Source: Aquibium microcysteis (GTDB taxonomy: Bacteria; Pseudomonadota; Alphaproteobacteria; Rhizobiales; Rhizobiaceae). Taken from it: a stretch of DNA of 64,000 nt. The notes below the pieces were generated by a model. It was not told the origin of the DNA, did not search any database, and saw only the letters and a program-made list of their open reading frames with translations. This document shows, piece by piece, positions 28,398 to 38,442 of this stretch; the stretch's first letter is position 1; each line of letters starts with the position of its first letter. The position numbers and the translations under genes were made by a program. The stretch spans positions 62,001 through 126,000 of the forward strand of contig NZ_CP061080.1 in assembly GCF_014495845.1 (NCBI RefSeq), read 5' to 3'.

Positions 28398-30539
28398 ATG
28401 ACCATGCTCTATGTCGTCATACTCTGCGGCGTGCTGTCGGTCGTCTACGCCATCTGGGCGACGCAATCGGTCCTTGCGGCCGATCAGGGCAACGCACGCA
28501 TGCAGGAGATCGCCGGCGCCATCCGCGAGGGTGCGCAGGCCTACCTGTCGCGCCAGTACACCACCATCGCCATCGTCGGCGTCGTCGTCTTTCTTCTCGC
28601 GTGGTGGCTGCTGTCCGGCCTCGCCGCGATCGGCTTCCTGATCGGCGCGATCCTGTCGGGTGTTGCCGGCTTCATCGGCATGCATGTCTCCGTGCGCGCC
28701 AACGTCCGCACCGCGCAGGCAGCCTCCAACAGCCTCGCCGCCGGTCTCGACATCGCCTTCAAGTCGGGCGCCATCACCGGCCTGCTCGTGGCCGGTCTGG
28801 CGCTGCTCGGCGTGGCCGTCTACTACTGGGTCCTGATCGGACCGATGGCGTTCGCCCCGAACGACCGGGCCGTCATCGACGCGCTCGTCTCGCTCGGCTT
28901 CGGCGCCTCCCTCATCTCCATCTTCGCCCGTCTCGGCGGCGGCATCTTCACAAAGGGTGCGGACGTCGGCGGTGACCTCGTCGGCAAGGTCGAGGCCGGT
29001 ATCCCGGAGGATGATCCGCGCAACCCGGCGACCATCGCCGACAACGTCGGCGACAATGTCGGCGATTGCGCCGGCATGGCCGCCGACCTGTTCGAGACCT
29101 ACGCCGTGACCGTGGTGGCCACCATGGTGCTCGGCGCGATCTTCTTCGGCGGTTCCGCCGTGCTCGGCAGCGTCATGATCTACCCGCTCGCGATCTGCGG
29201 CGCCTGCATCCTGACCTCCATCATCGGCACCTTCTTCGTGAAGCTCGGTTCCAACGGCTCGATCATGGGCGCCCTCTACAAGGGTCTCATCGTCACCGGT
29301 CTGCTGTCGATCGTCGGCCTCGGCGCGGCGACCTCGCTGACCATCGGCTGGGGCGACATCGGGGTGGGCGGCGGTGTCGCCATCACCGGCACCAACCTGT
29401 TCATCTGCGGCCTCGTCGGCCTCGTGGTGACCGGGCTGATCGTCGTCATCACCGAGTACTACACGGGCACCAACAAGCGCCCCGTCAACTCCATCGCCCA
29501 GGCGTCGGTGACCGGCCACGGCACCAACGTCATCCAGGGCCTGGCCGTCTCGCTCGAGTCGACCGCACTTCCGGCGATCGTCATCGTCGGCGGCATCATC
29601 GTCACCTTCCAGCTCGCCGGCCTGTTCGGCACCGCGATCGCCGTGACCACCATGCTCGGCCTCGCCGGCATGATCGTGGCGCTCGACGCCTTCGGACCGG
29701 TGACCGACAATGCCGGCGGCATCGCCGAGATGTCGGGCCTTCCCAAGGAAGTGCGCCAGTCGACCGACGCGCTCGACGCGGTCGGCAACACCACCAAGGC
29801 CGTGACCAAGGGCTACGCCATCGGCTCGGCCGGCCTCGGCGCGCTCGTGCTGTTCGCGGCCTACTCCTACGACCTCGAGTACTTCATCGCCAACGCCGCC
29901 ACCTACCCCTACTTCGCAGGCATGGAGAACGTGTCGTTCTCGCTCTCCAACCCCTACGTCGTGGCGGGCCTGATCTTCGGCGGCCTGATCCCCTACCTGT
30001 TCGGCGGCATCGCCATGACGGCCGTCGGCCGTGCGGCGGGCTCGATCGTCGAGGAGGTGCGGCGGCAGTTCAAGGCCGACGCCGGCATCATGGCCGGGAC
30101 GTCGAAGCCCGACTATGCCCGCGCGGTCGACATGCTGACCAAGGCGGCGATCAAGGAGATGATCATCCCCTCGCTGCTGCCGGTGCTGGCGCCGCTCGTC
30201 GTCTATTTCGGCGTGCTGCTGATCTCCGGCTCCAAGGCCTCGGCCTTCGCGGCGCTCGGCGCCTCGCTCCTCGGCGTCATCGTCAACGGCCTCTTCGTCG
30301 CCATTTCGATGACGTCCGGCGGCGGTGCCTGGGACAACGCCAAGAAGTCGTTCGAGGACGGGTTCGTCGACAAGGACGGCGTCAAGCACCTCAAGGGTTC
30401 CGATGCCCACAAGGCCTCGGTCACCGGCGACACCGTCGGCGATCCCTACAAGGACACTGCCGGCCCTGCCGTGAACCCGGCGATCAAGATCACCAACATC
30501 ATGGCGCTCCTGCTGCTGGCCGTGCTCGCCCACAGCTGA
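28398..30539 (+). CDS. hppA: K+-independent proton-translocating pyrophosphatase
   Basis: A 713-residue membrane pyrophosphatase with about 16 helices that pumps protons while hydrolysing pyrophosphate. The substrate motif is [20 protein letters not shown] (residues 187-206), with the second acidic set [19 protein letters not shown] and the C-terminal [15 protein letters not shown]. Lys467 in GNTTKA marks the K+-independent class; K+-dependent enzymes have Ala there. ATG 28398 has GAGGAATTCCGCA upstream. It has its own promoter and a strong terminator, so it is a single-gene unit. Confidence 0.97.
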   Translation: MTMLYVVILCGVLSVVYAIWATQSVLAADQGNARMQEIAGAIREGAQAYLSRQYTTIAIVGVVVFLLAWWLLSGLAAIGFLIGAILSGVAGFIGMHVSVRANVRTAQAASNSLAAGLDIAFKSGAITGLLVAGLALLGVAVYYWVLIGPMAFAPNDRAVIDALVSLGFGASLISIFARLGGGIFTKGADVGGDLVGKVEAGIPEDDPRNPATIADNVGDNVGDCAGMAADLFETYAVTVVATMVLGAIFFGGSAVLGSVMIYPLAICGACILTSIIGTFFVKLGSNGSIMGALYKGLIVTGLLSIVGLGAATSLTIGWGDIGVGGGVAITGTNLFICGLVGLVVTGLIVVITEYYTGTNKRPVNSIAQASVTGHGTNVIQGLAVSLESTALPAIVIVGGIIVTFQLAGLFGTAIAVTTMLGLAGMIVALDAFGPVTDNAGGIAEMSGLPKEVRQSTDALDAVGNTTKAVTKGYAIGSAGLGALVLFAAYSYDLEYFIANAATYPYFAGMENVSFSLSNPYVVAGLIFGGLIPYLFGGIAMTAVGRAAGSIVEEVRRQFKADAGIMAGTSKPDYARAVDMLTKAAIKEMIIPSLLPVLAPLVVYFGVLLISGSKASAFAALGASLLGVIVNGLFVAISMTSGGGAWDNAKKSFEDGFVDKDGVKHLKGSDAHKASVTGDTVGDPYKDTAGPAVNPAIKITNIMALLLLAVLAHS

Positions 30540-30564
30540 CCGGCAGGCCGGACGGACGACGAAA

Positions 30565-30600
30565 AGACCCGCGGGAGCGATCCCGCGGGTCTCTTTTTTT
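30565..30600 (+). terminator. strong rho-independent terminator of hppA
   Basis: A perfect 12-base-pair stem (AGACCCGCGGGA/TCCCGCGGGTCT) with a GCGA tetraloop is followed by eight T residues. It sits 26 bases after the hppA stop. Confidence 0.95.
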
Positions 30601-30650
30601 CCGCACCGATGGGATGTCCGAAAGCCCGGCCCGAAGGGGCCGGGTGCGCG

Positions 30651-31175
30651 TCACATGCCGCTGCCGCCGAGGATGCGGCCCGCCTGCTGGGCAGCCGCGG
30701 CGCCGCCGCCGGCCACGCCCGACAGCAGCTGGCCGATGAAGCCCTGGTCCTTGCCGCCGGTCGGTGTCGTGCGCGAGACGAAGTCGAACACCTTGCCGTC
30801 CTGCAGGCCGTAATTGGCGATGTTCTCGACACGGCCGTCCTTGCCGAAATAGACCGCCATGATGCGCTGGTCGACGAGCTTCGGATTCATGAAGGCTGCC
30901 TGCCGCACGCGGGTCTGCGAGATGTAGTAGAACACTTCGGTGTCGAAGGTGGCCGTCGTCGACGGCGTGCCGAGGGCGAGCAGCACCTGCTCCCGGCTGG
31001 AGCCGACGGGAACGAGTTCGAGCGCCTGTTCGTCGGCGACGTAGCCCTGGGTGATCGTCTCGCGCGGGTTCAGCGCATCGGTGCTGCAGGCCGGCAGCGC
31101 GAGCACGGCAACCGCGAGACCCGGCAGAAAGATCATCCGGGACTTGAAATCGTGAAAGGGCACCGACATCTCCAT
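30651..31175 (-). CDS. bamE: outer membrane assembly lipoprotein BamE
   Basis: A 174-residue lipoprotein of the SmpA/OmlA (BamE) family, part of the beta-barrel assembly machine. The signal peptide ends in the lipobox LPAC before CSTDALNPRETITQGYV; the core has VPVGSSREQVLLALGTPSTT and VAVYFGKDG-like residues (MAVYFGKDGRVENIANYGL). The C-terminus is a Gly/Ala-rich tail. Start choice is uncertain: ATG 31175, 31169 and 31136 are in frame and none has a strong ribosome site. It is divergent from the bc1 chaperone gene. Confidence 0.9.
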   Translation of the reverse strand: MEMSVPFHDFKSRMIFLPGLAVAVLALPACSTDALNPRETITQGYVADEQALELVPVGSSREQVLLALGTPSTTATFDTEVFYYISQTRVRQAAFMNPKLVDQRIMAVYFGKDGRVENIANYGLQDGKVFDFVSRTTPTGGKDQGFIGQLLSGVAGGGAAAAQQAGRILGGSGM

Positions 31176-31280
31176 GCAAATGCGGCCATCATCCTTGCGC
31201 GGGGCCGCGAACTCGGTAAACCAGCTTCTTCGCCGATGCAACCGGAAGCCCGGAACCGGCGCTCGTGGAGACCCCCCGGC

Positions 31281-31820
31281 ATGCTTTCACGCCTCTTCGG
31301 CCATTGGCGGACATCGAACCGGAACGTCCTCGACAGCCTCTACGAACGAATAGTGGCGGCGGCGCGGCAACCGGCGTTCTATTCGCAGTGGAACGTGCCC
31401 GACTCGCCGCTCGGCCGGTTCGAAATGCTGTCGCTGCACATGTTCCTGTTCCTCCACCGCTGCCGTCGCGACGAACCCGCGCTGCGCGAGATCGCCCAGC
31501 AGCTCACCGACGAGTTCTTCACCGACGTCGACCACTCGCTTCGCGAACTGGGGATCGGCGACACGGGCGTGCCCAAGCGCATGAAGAAGCTCGCGCGGAT
31601 GTTCTACGGCCGGGCGCAGGCCTATGGCGAAGCGGTCGACGCCGGCGACCACGCGGCGCTGGCCAGGGCGCTCGCCCGCAACGTCATGCCCGAAGCTGCG
31701 GATTGGGCTGAGGCACCGCTTCTGGCGGCCTATGTCATGGAGGCCCATTCGGGGCTCTCTGCCCAGCCGTCGGAGGAAATCGCGGCAGGACGGCTGGCAT
31801 TCCCGGCGCGCGCGGATTAA
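31281..31820 (+). CDS. ubiquinol-cytochrome c chaperone (Cbp3) family protein
   Basis: A 179-residue helical protein matching the Cbp3/UQCC family in its core, where SPLGRFEMLSLHMFLFLHRC is followed by DEFFTDVDHSLRELGIGDTGVPKRMKK. The eukaryotic homologue helps assemble cytochrome b of complex III. In alphaproteobacteria it commonly lies ahead of the DUF177 and plsX genes, as here; DUF177 starts 13 bases after its stop. Confidence 0.88.
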   Translation: MLSRLFGHWRTSNRNVLDSLYERIVAAARQPAFYSQWNVPDSPLGRFEMLSLHMFLFLHRCRRDEPALREIAQQLTDEFFTDVDHSLRELGIGDTGVPKRMKKLARMFYGRAQAYGEAVDAGDHAALARALARNVMPEAADWAEAPLLAAYVMEAHSGLSAQPSEEIAAGRLAFPARAD

Positions 31821-31833
31821 CGGCCGGACGATC

Positions 31834-32394
31834 ATGACCAGCCCAAGCTACACCCAGAGCCCGATCTCCTTCAAGGCGAACGTCCTGCGGCTACCGCGCA
31901 AGGGAATGCCCGTGCTGATCGATGCCGATGAGGGCCAGCGCGCGGCACTCGCCGCCGAGCACGACCTGCTGTCGGTGGATCGCCTGCATGCCGACCTGCT
32001 CGTTGTCCCCTGGAAGCGCGACGGCGTGCGGGTGACGGGTCACGTGGAGGCGGAGATCCTGCAGGCCTGCGTGGTGACGCTCGAGCCGGTTCCGGCGTCC
32101 ATCCACGAGGCCATCGACGCCATCTACATTCCCGAAGGCTCTTCGCTCGCCAGGCGCGTCGCCGACCCGTCGGGCGAACTCCTCATCGATCCGGACGGCC
32201 CGGATGCGCCGGAGCTCTTCGTCGGCGATACGATCGACGTCGGCGCGACGGCCGAGGAATTCTTCGCCCTGGCGATCGACCCCTATCCGCGCACCCCCAG
32301 CGCCGCGGCAGCCCTCGGAACTGCCAACCGCGACGAACCGGGGGAGAAGGTTTCTCCCTTCGCGAAGCTCCGGTCCCTCAAGCCGGAAGGCTGA
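31834..32394 (+). CDS. DUF177 (YceD-like) protein
   Basis: A 186-residue protein with the YceD/DUF177 pattern: [21 protein letters not shown] (the conserved cysteine in QACVVTLEP) followed by an acidic region ([26 protein letters not shown]). YceD proteins are linked to 23S rRNA accumulation and sit before rpmF-plsX in many bacteria. rpmF is absent here and plsX follows after 104 bases. Confidence 0.88.
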   Translation: MTSPSYTQSPISFKANVLRLPRKGMPVLIDADEGQRAALAAEHDLLSVDRLHADLLVVPWKRDGVRVTGHVEAEILQACVVTLEPVPASIHEAIDAIYIPEGSSLARRVADPSGELLIDPDGPDAPELFVGDTIDVGATAEEFFALAIDPYPRTPSAAAALGTANRDEPGEKVSPFAKLRSLKPEG

Positions 32395-32498
32395 ATGGGA
32401 TCGCAGGAACCGATTCCGGTTGTGCGCGCTTCGAAAAAGGATATTTTCGCCGGGCTTTGGCGAGGCGCCGCAGGCCGGCAACCAACGACGAGACGAGT

Positions 32499-33566
32499 GT
32501 GATCAGAATCTCCATCGATGCCATGGGCGGCGACCACGGTCCGGAGGTCGTTCTTCACGGCCTGGACAACGTCGCTCAGCGCCGGTCCGACGTCCGGTTT
32601 CTGATCTTCGGACGCGACGACGCCGTGTCGCCCGTGCTGCTCAAATATCCGCGCCTGGCCGCGATCTCGAGCTTCACGCATTGCGAGGTGTCGGTCCGCA
32701 TGGACGACAAGCCGAGCCAGGCGCTGCGCCACGGTCGCTGGAAGTCCTCGATGTGGAAAGCGATCGAGGCCGTGAAGGCGGGCGACGCCGACGTGTGCGT
32801 CTCGGCCGGCAACACCGGCGCGCTGATGGCCATGTCGAAATTCTGCCTGCGCACCATGGCCGCGATCGAGCGCCCCGCGATCGCCGCCATCTGGCCGACG
32901 GCCAGGAGCGAGAGCATCGTTCTCGACGTCGGCGCGACGATCGGCGCCGATGCGCACCAGCTGATCGACTTCGCCATCCTCGGCAGCGCCATGGCGCGCG
33001 CCCTGTTCCAGGTCGAACGGCCGACGGTCGGTCTGCTGAACGTCGGCGTCGAGGAGGTGAAGGGCCAGGAGGACGTGCGCGAGGCCGGTCGCCTGCTGCG
33101 CGAGGCCGAACTGGCCTCGATGCGCTACCACGGCTTCGTGGAGGGTGACGACATCGGCCGCGGCACGGTGGACGTGGTCGTCACGGAGGGTTTTGCCGGC
33201 AACATCGCCCTGAAGACCGCCGAGGGGACCGCCAAGCAAATCGGCGAATACCTGCGCTCGGCCATGTCCAGGACGCTGATGGCCAAGATCGGCTATCTCT
33301 TCGCCCGCAGCGCCTTCCAGCGCCTGCGCGAGAAGATGGACGTGCGCAAGATCAACGGCGGCGTGTTCCTCGGCCTCAACGGGATCGTCGTGAAGAGCCA
33401 TGGCGGGACCGACGACGAGGGCTTTGCAGCCGCCGTCGAACTCGGCTACGACATGGCCCGCAACAAACTGATCGACAAGATCCGCGCCGACATCGACGCC
33501 TTCCACGCCGCGATGCCCACAAGGCGCGCCGGTCAGCGACCCGATGGCGAGCCGACCGACTTATAG
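32499..33566 (+). CDS. plsX: phosphate acyltransferase PlsX
   Basis: PlsX makes acyl-phosphate from acyl-ACP for phospholipid synthesis. It has 355 residues. Motifs include [15 protein letters not shown] at the N-terminus, [29 protein letters not shown] and [22 protein letters not shown] 32499 places the conserved beta-strand at the very N-terminus; the open frame before it would add an arginine-rich stretch. fabH follows after 9 bases. Confidence 0.96.
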   Translation: MIRISIDAMGGDHGPEVVLHGLDNVAQRRSDVRFLIFGRDDAVSPVLLKYPRLAAISSFTHCEVSVRMDDKPSQALRHGRWKSSMWKAIEAVKAGDADVCVSAGNTGALMAMSKFCLRTMAAIERPAIAAIWPTARSESIVLDVGATIGADAHQLIDFAILGSAMARALFQVERPTVGLLNVGVEEVKGQEDVREAGRLLREAELASMRYHGFVEGDDIGRGTVDVVVTEGFAGNIALKTAEGTAKQIGEYLRSAMSRTLMAKIGYLFARSAFQRLREKMDVRKINGGVFLGLNGIVVKSHGGTDDEGFAAAVELGYDMARNKLIDKIRADIDAFHAAMPTRRAGQRPDGEPTDL

Positions 33567-33575
33567 GGGCAGGAA

Positions 33576-34547
33576 ATGATTCGTTCTGTAGTCCGCGGCG
33601 TCGGCTCCGCCTTGCCACGGCGCATCATGCGCAATGCCGATTTCGAAGGCATGGTGGAGACCTCCGACGCCTGGATCGTGCAGCGGACGGGAATCACGCA
33701 GCGCCACATCGCCTCCGACGACGAGACGACGGCCTCGCTGGGCGAGGCGGCCGCGCGTGCTGCCCTGGACGCAGCCGGGCTCACCGCGCAGGACGTCGAC
33801 CTGATCGTTCTCGCGACATCGACGCCCAACCACACTTTTCCGGCGACCGCGGTCGAGATCCAGGAACGCCTCGGCATGCGCCACGGCTTCGCCTTCGATC
33901 TCCAGGCGGTGTGCAGCGGCTTCGTCTATGCGGTGACCACGGCCGACCTCTATATCCGCGGCGGTCTCGCCAGGCGCGTCCTCGTGATCGGAGCGGAAAC
34001 CTTTTCACGGCTGCTCGACTGGACCGACCGGTCGACCTGCGTGCTGTTCGGCGACGGCGCCGGCGCGCTCGTCCTGGAAGCGGCCGAAGGGGAGGGCGGC
34101 CTGGCGGACCGCGGCGTCCTCGCCGCCAGCCTGCGCTCGGACGGCACCCACAAGCAGAAGCTCTACGTCGATGGCGGCGTCTCGACCACCCGGACGGTCG
34201 GGCACCTGCGCATGGAAGGCCGCGAGGTGTTCAAGCACGCCGTCGGAATGATCACCGACGTCATCGAGGCGACGTTCGAGGCGGGCGGGATCACAGCCGA
34301 CGATCTCGACTGGTTCGTCCCTCACCAGGCCAACAAGCGCATCATCGACGCCTCCGCCAAGAAGCTCGGGATCGCCGAGGAGAAGGTGGTGGTGACGGTC
34401 AACCTTCACGGCAATACGTCGGCAGCATCGGTTCCGCTCGCCCTTTCGGTGGCGGTTGCGGACGGCCGCATCAAACGCGGCGATCTCGTTCTGCTGGAAG
34501 CGATGGGCGGCGGATTCACCTGGGGAGCGGTCCTGATCCGCTGGTAG
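33576..34547 (+). CDS. fabH: beta-ketoacyl-ACP synthase III
   Basis: FabH starts fatty-acid synthesis by condensing acetyl-CoA with malonyl-ACP. It has 323 residues. The catalytic triad is Cys113 ([12 protein letters not shown]), His250 ([10 protein letters not shown]) and Asn280 ([10 protein letters not shown]). Together with plsX it forms a lipid pair likely read as one transcript with DUF177. Confidence 0.97.
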   Translation: MIRSVVRGVGSALPRRIMRNADFEGMVETSDAWIVQRTGITQRHIASDDETTASLGEAAARAALDAAGLTAQDVDLIVLATSTPNHTFPATAVEIQERLGMRHGFAFDLQAVCSGFVYAVTTADLYIRGGLARRVLVIGAETFSRLLDWTDRSTCVLFGDGAGALVLEAAEGEGGLADRGVLAASLRSDGTHKQKLYVDGGVSTTRTVGHLRMEGREVFKHAVGMITDVIEATFEAGGITADDLDWFVPHQANKRIIDASAKKLGIAEEKVVVTVNLHGNTSAASVPLALSVAVADGRIKRGDLVLLEAMGGGFTWGAVLIRW

Positions 34548-34577
34548 ATCGCGACTGAACCCCAGACTAGGGTCTTC

Positions 34578-34606
34578 TTGACCTTCGGGGTTCGATTTCC
34601 TAACCT
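34578..34606 (+). promoter_or_regulatory. promoter of ihfA
   Basis: TTGACC (34578-34583) and TAACCT (34601-34606) with 17-base spacing lie 45 bases before the ihfA start. An inverted repeat GAACCCC (34557-34563)/GGGGTTC (34587-34593) overlaps the -35, and CTATG-CA-CATAG (34605-34616) overlaps the start point, so the promoter may be regulated or folded in the RNA. Confidence 0.5.
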
Positions 34607-34650
34607 ATGCACATAGAATAATTACAACTTTTTGATGAATGGACGGATCG

Positions 34651-34968
34651 ATGGGGGGAAAGACTCTGACGCGCGCCGATCTTGCCGAGTCCGTCTATCG
34701 GAAAGTCGGCCTGTCGCGCACCGAATCCGCTCAACTGGTCGAGATGGTGCTCGACGAAATCTGCACGGCGATCGTCGCCGGCGAGACGGTGAAACTCTCC
34801 TCCTTCGCGACGTTCCATGTTCGCGAGAAGAACGAGCGGATCGGTCGCAATCCCAAGACCGGCCAGGAAGTGCCCATCCTTCCGCGCAAGGTGATGACGT
34901 TCAAGGCATCCAACGTCCTGAAGAACCGCATCCTGGAAGCCCACCGGAAGGCGAAGGCCAAGGGCTGA
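34651..34968 (+). CDS. ihfA: integration host factor, alpha subunit
   Basis: A 105-residue DNA-bending HU-family protein. The dimer core is [19 protein letters not shown] and the DNA-binding arm is [18 protein letters not shown] with the usual intercalating Pro; [14 protein letters not shown] closes the domain. ATG 34651 gives the normal MGGKT N-terminus; an ATG at 34639 would add four residues. It lies between fabH and a MerR gene, as usual in Hyphomicrobiales. Confidence 0.95.
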   Translation: MGGKTLTRADLAESVYRKVGLSRTESAQLVEMVLDEICTAIVAGETVKLSSFATFHVREKNERIGRNPKTGQEVPILPRKVMTFKASNVLKNRILEAHRKAKAKG

Positions 34969-35081
34969 TCGCCATCGGCGGGCGGCGCGGCTCTGCCGGC
35001 GCGGCCATTGGCTGCGCCCTTGAACGGCGGAGCGCAACCGGTTGAGATGGGGGGCGATGATTCGCCGAGAGAGCCCGAGAT

Positions 35082-35633
35082 ATGGAAAAGAGCCCGGATG
35101 CATTCCGCACCATCAGCGAGGTGGCTGAGGATCTCGATCTGCCGCAGCACGTGCTCCGCTTCTGGGAGACTCGCTTCACGCAGATCAAGCCCCTGAAGCG
35201 GGGAGGCGGGCGCCGCTACTATCGCCCGCAGGACGTCGACCTGATCAAGGGCATTAAGAGCATGCTCTACGACCAGGGCTACACGATCAAGGGCGTCCAG
35301 AAGCTTCTTCGCGACAACGGCAACCAGTTCGTCGCCGCGATCGGCGCGGGCGATCTCGCCGCAGCCGAGGTCATTGCCCAGCGCAAGCAGCAGGCCGCTC
35401 CGGCACCGGTGGCGGCGCCGGCCGCTCCGCAGGCGCGTGGCCAGGACGATGAAATGCTGGTCGGTGAACCGAAGGTTCGCCCCAACAGGCGCTTTTTCGG
35501 CCTCGGCAAGGCGGAGGATGACGGCGCCGTGCCGTCCGACGGGTCGAAGCTCACCCGCGACAACCGGGCTCTCCTGCAGGAGGCCCTGTTCGACCTGCTC
35601 GAGTGCAAGCGGCTGCTCGACCAGGTCCGATAG
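35082..35633 (+). CDS. MerR-family regulator
   Basis: The protein has 183 residues. The N-terminal winged helix has [25 protein letters not shown] and [20 protein letters not shown], standard MerR recognition and wing segments, and [12 protein letters not shown]. An Ala/Pro-rich linker (about residues 100-120) leads to a C-terminal part with a helix [24 protein letters not shown]. No metal-binding Cys cluster is present, so the signal is unknown. The conserved ihfA neighbour suggests a housekeeping role. Confidence 0.9.
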   Translation: MEKSPDAFRTISEVAEDLDLPQHVLRFWETRFTQIKPLKRGGGRRYYRPQDVDLIKGIKSMLYDQGYTIKGVQKLLRDNGNQFVAAIGAGDLAAAEVIAQRKQQAAPAPVAAPAAPQARGQDDEMLVGEPKVRPNRRFFGLGKAEDDGAVPSDGSKLTRDNRALLQEALFDLLECKRLLDQVR

Positions 35634-35664
35634 CCCGCGGGCAGGGCGGGCGCACGATCGGCGG

Positions 35665-36042
35665 TCAGTCGTCGTTCGCGGCCGTCAGATGTTCGGGGCG
35701 GATGCCTTCCTCTGCGCGGACGTGGTCGAGAACGCGCGCCATCACGAGGCGGCGCGATTTCACCAGCGGCGCCATGGCGGCGCGCACCCTTTCGAGCCGG
35801 GGGTTCTGTCCGTGCTGCTCCACCGCGAGGGGGCTGGCGTAGATCTCGCTCACCATCAAGCGGTTGGGGATCGGCTCGCCTTGGCGGTCGACCGGTTCCA
35901 GCACCTCGAAGCGAAGGCAGCCCTGCTCTTCGGCGAGCGTACGGCGCGCATGGTCGAGAACCAGCGCGCGGAAGGCGTCGATACGCCCCTCTTCGATTTC
36001 GTATTCGACGATGATGGCCTGCTCGTCCACGAACCCCTCCAT
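35665..36042 (-). CDS. antibiotic-biosynthesis-monooxygenase (ABM) domain protein
   Basis: A 125-residue alpha+beta barrel protein of the ABM fold. The fold signature is IIVEYEIEEGRIDAFRALVLDHARRTL then GCLRFEVLEP and LMVSEIYASPLAVEQHGQNP. The start is uncertain: ATG 36042 is preferred as it begins just before the first strand, while 36081 adds an arginine-rich stretch. ABM proteins include quinol oxygenases and haem-degrading enzymes; no haem-binding pattern can be assigned here. Confidence 0.75.
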   Translation of the reverse strand: MEGFVDEQAIIVEYEIEEGRIDAFRALVLDHARRTLAEEQGCLRFEVLEPVDRQGEPIPNRLMVSEIYASPLAVEQHGQNPRLERVRAAMAPLVKSRRLVMARVLDHVRAEEGIRPEHLTAANDD

Positions 36043-36147
36043 GACGCGTCGGATCCGGGCCGATCGTAGCCTGCGGATCACGCGGACGCCAACGCGGGGA
36101 TGTGTCCGGGGTTCCCGTCCACGAACGTCCGGACGAGATCGCGAGGT

Positions 36148-38373
36148 CTACTTCTCCCGCGCGGTGTAGGTCCCGTCCCAGCCGGCAGGCGGCGGATCGG
36201 CCCGCAGCACGGCCAGACGACCGCGCATGATCTTGTAGAGCTTCGCGAGTTCGACCGGCGCGTCGGCATCGAAATCGTCGAGCGTCTGTTCGGCCGCGTC
36301 GAAATCGAGTGAACGATACTGCGCGAGGAAACGGTCGTGGCGCGCCTTCAGCGCACGGAACGCCTGGCTCTCCTTCACGTCGCGCTGGCCAAGCAGGGTG
36401 TAGACCGGCGTCGGCTCGGCACGGCCGACCAGTTTCACCCGGTCCACCTCCAGCATGGCGAAATCGTCCATGCCCTCGGCCGTGCTGCCCGAAATCAGGT
36501 TCGACAGTCCGTACTGCTTGGTCATGCCCTCGATGCGCGCGGCGACGTTCACCGGGTCGCCGATCGCCGAATAGTCGAAACGCTGGCGCGAGCCGAGATT
36601 GCCCACGCAGCAGATGCCCGTATTGAGGCCGACGCCGACGGCGATGTCCGTTCCGAATTGGCGGTTGAAGCCGACGAGCGCCGCCTGCATGGCGAGCACG
36701 CTTTCGCAGGCCCTGCGCCGGTGGTCGGCGACGTCGAGGGGCGCGTTCCAGAATGCCATGATGCCGTCGCCCATGTATTTGTCGATGGTCGCGCCGCGCT
36801 CCATCAGCACGTCCGTCATGGGAGTGAGGTAGTTGTTGAGGAACTCGGTGAGCTCGTTGGCGCCGAGCTTTTCGGAGAGCGTGGTGAAGCCGCGGATATC
36901 GGCAAACAGCAGCGTCAGTTCCTTGTTCTCGCCGCCGAGCACCAGGCTCTGCGGATTGTCCATCAGCTTCTCGACCATCGACGGCGCGAGATAGTGGCTG
37001 AAGGCCGAGCGGATGTAGCGGCGCTCGCTTTCGCTGACCAGCAGGCGCACGCCCGACGCGATGCCGTAGGCGAGCAGGCTGCTCTGCGCCGGCAGGATGG
37101 GCGAGAGCAGCATGTTGTACCAGGCGAAGGCGAGCCAGCCGGTGACCACCGCGATGGCGATGGCGGCCGCCGCCACCAGCGCATTGGCGAGCGCCGGCAG
37201 CGCCGGCAGGAAGGCCAGCACCAGGATCGTCAGCACCACGGCCAGAGCCACCTCGGCACCGACGGCCCAGTCGGGCCGGCTCAGAAAGGTGCCGCCGAGG
37301 ATCTGGTCGATGATCTCGGCATGGACCAGCACGCCCGGCACGCCCGAGGCGAGGGGGGTGGAGACGAGGTCGCGCAGGCCGATGGCCGACGTGCCGATCA
37401 GCACGATGTGGCCGGCGATCACGTCAGCGAGCGCCGGATCGACCGTGTCGCGCGCGAGTTCGGCCGCAGGCACGACGTTGGCCACCTTCTGTCCGGAGAA
37501 ATAGACCCACATGGTCGCGTCGGGGCTCGTCGGCACCTCGTAGTGGCCGTTCTTCACCGCCACCATGCCCGGCAACCCGGTGTCGTGCTCGCCATGTGCC
37601 CCGGTGCTGCGGATCACGAAGCTGGAGGCGCCCTGCGCGATCCGCAGCGATTCCATGGACAGGGCCGGATAGAGCTTCTCCCCGTAACGGGCGATCAGCG
37701 GGATCTGCCGCACGACGCCGTCGCGGGCAGGGGGGAAGTTGATCAGGCCGATGCCGGGGGCGGCCGCGTCGAGGACGGCGAGGTTGCGCACGCTGCCCTC
37801 GTAGCCGGGCAGGTACTCGAGCGGGCTGAGGCCGCCGAAGCCGAAGCCGGCCTTGGGATCGGGCGGCGGCGTGCGCGTGGTCTCGGCCAGCGCCAGTCCG
37901 GCGATGACGGGCGAGCGTGCGAGCACGTCGGCCAGATAGGCATCGTTGTCGAGCACCGCGCCCTGCGGCGGCTCGGTCACCTGGAACCCCTGCCGCCGCA
38001 GGTCCTGCAGCGCCAGCACGGGCGAGGTGCGGTCCGGCTCGGCCAGCAGCATGTCGAGCCCGATCGACGCCGCGCCCATGTCGGTCATGGTGGCGATGAT
38101 GCGGGCGAGCACCGTGCGCGGCCAGGGCCATTGCCCGAGTTCGCCGATGCTGGCGTCGTCGATGTCGATGACGGTGACCGGGCTGCCGGCCGGCTGCCGG
38201 GGCTTGATGGCCTGGTAGCCGTCGAAGACCATGGCGTTCAGCCGGTCGACCGGGCTGAACGGCGAAAAGGCGGCGAGGATGACGAAGGCCGCCGACAGCA
38301 CGCCCGCCGCCCAGATGGACGTCCGGCGATAGCGCCGCAGGGTCGCGCCGAGATTCCTGGCGAGGCTGGTCAC
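36148..38373 (-). CDS. CHASE2-domain adenylate cyclase
   Basis: A 741-residue membrane-bound class III cyclase. It has a first membrane helix (about residues 19-37), an exported CHASE2 sensor (about 40-350, with VTVIDIDDASIGELGQWPWPR), three helices (about 365-430) and a cytosolic cyclase domain (about 475-660). Metal-binding Asp residues are in LLFADIRGFTTL and KYMGDGIMAFW; the Lys before YMGDG, the Asp in SAIGDPVN and the Asn/Arg of NVAARIEG fit an adenylate cyclase. It starts with GTG and lies 69 bases after the giant FecR-domain gene on the same strand. CHASE2 senses unknown extracellular signals; ligand not seen here. Confidence 0.93.
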   Translation of the reverse strand: MTSLARNLGATLRRYRRTSIWAAGVLSAAFVILAAFSPFSPVDRLNAMVFDGYQAIKPRQPAGSPVTVIDIDDASIGELGQWPWPRTVLARIIATMTDMGAASIGLDMLLAEPDRTSPVLALQDLRRQGFQVTEPPQGAVLDNDAYLADVLARSPVIAGLALAETTRTPPPDPKAGFGFGGLSPLEYLPGYEGSVRNLAVLDAAAPGIGLINFPPARDGVVRQIPLIARYGEKLYPALSMESLRIAQGASSFVIRSTGAHGEHDTGLPGMVAVKNGHYEVPTSPDATMWVYFSGQKVANVVPAAELARDTVDPALADVIAGHIVLIGTSAIGLRDLVSTPLASGVPGVLVHAEIIDQILGGTFLSRPDWAVGAEVALAVVLTILVLAFLPALPALANALVAAAAIAIAVVTGWLAFAWYNMLLSPILPAQSSLLAYGIASGVRLLVSESERRYIRSAFSHYLAPSMVEKLMDNPQSLVLGGENKELTLLFADIRGFTTLSEKLGANELTEFLNNYLTPMTDVLMERGATIDKYMGDGIMAFWNAPLDVADHRRRACESVLAMQAALVGFNRQFGTDIAVGVGLNTGICCVGNLGSRQRFDYSAIGDPVNVAARIEGMTKQYGLSNLISGSTAEGMDDFAMLEVDRVKLVGRAEPTPVYTLLGQRDVKESQAFRALKARHDRFLAQYRSLDFDAAEQTLDDFDADAPVELAKLYKIMRGRLAVLRADPPPAGWDGTYTAREK

Positions 38374-38442
38374 GTCACGGTTCCGACGCCGCCTCGCGGT
38401 ACCGATCGCCCGAATCCATGCCCTGACGGTTCATGGCAGGCG

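Noticed and set aside
28344..30533. Minus-strand frame across hppA
   Set aside because: Composition is Asp/Gly/His repeats typical of a shadow, and hppA on the plus strand is certain.
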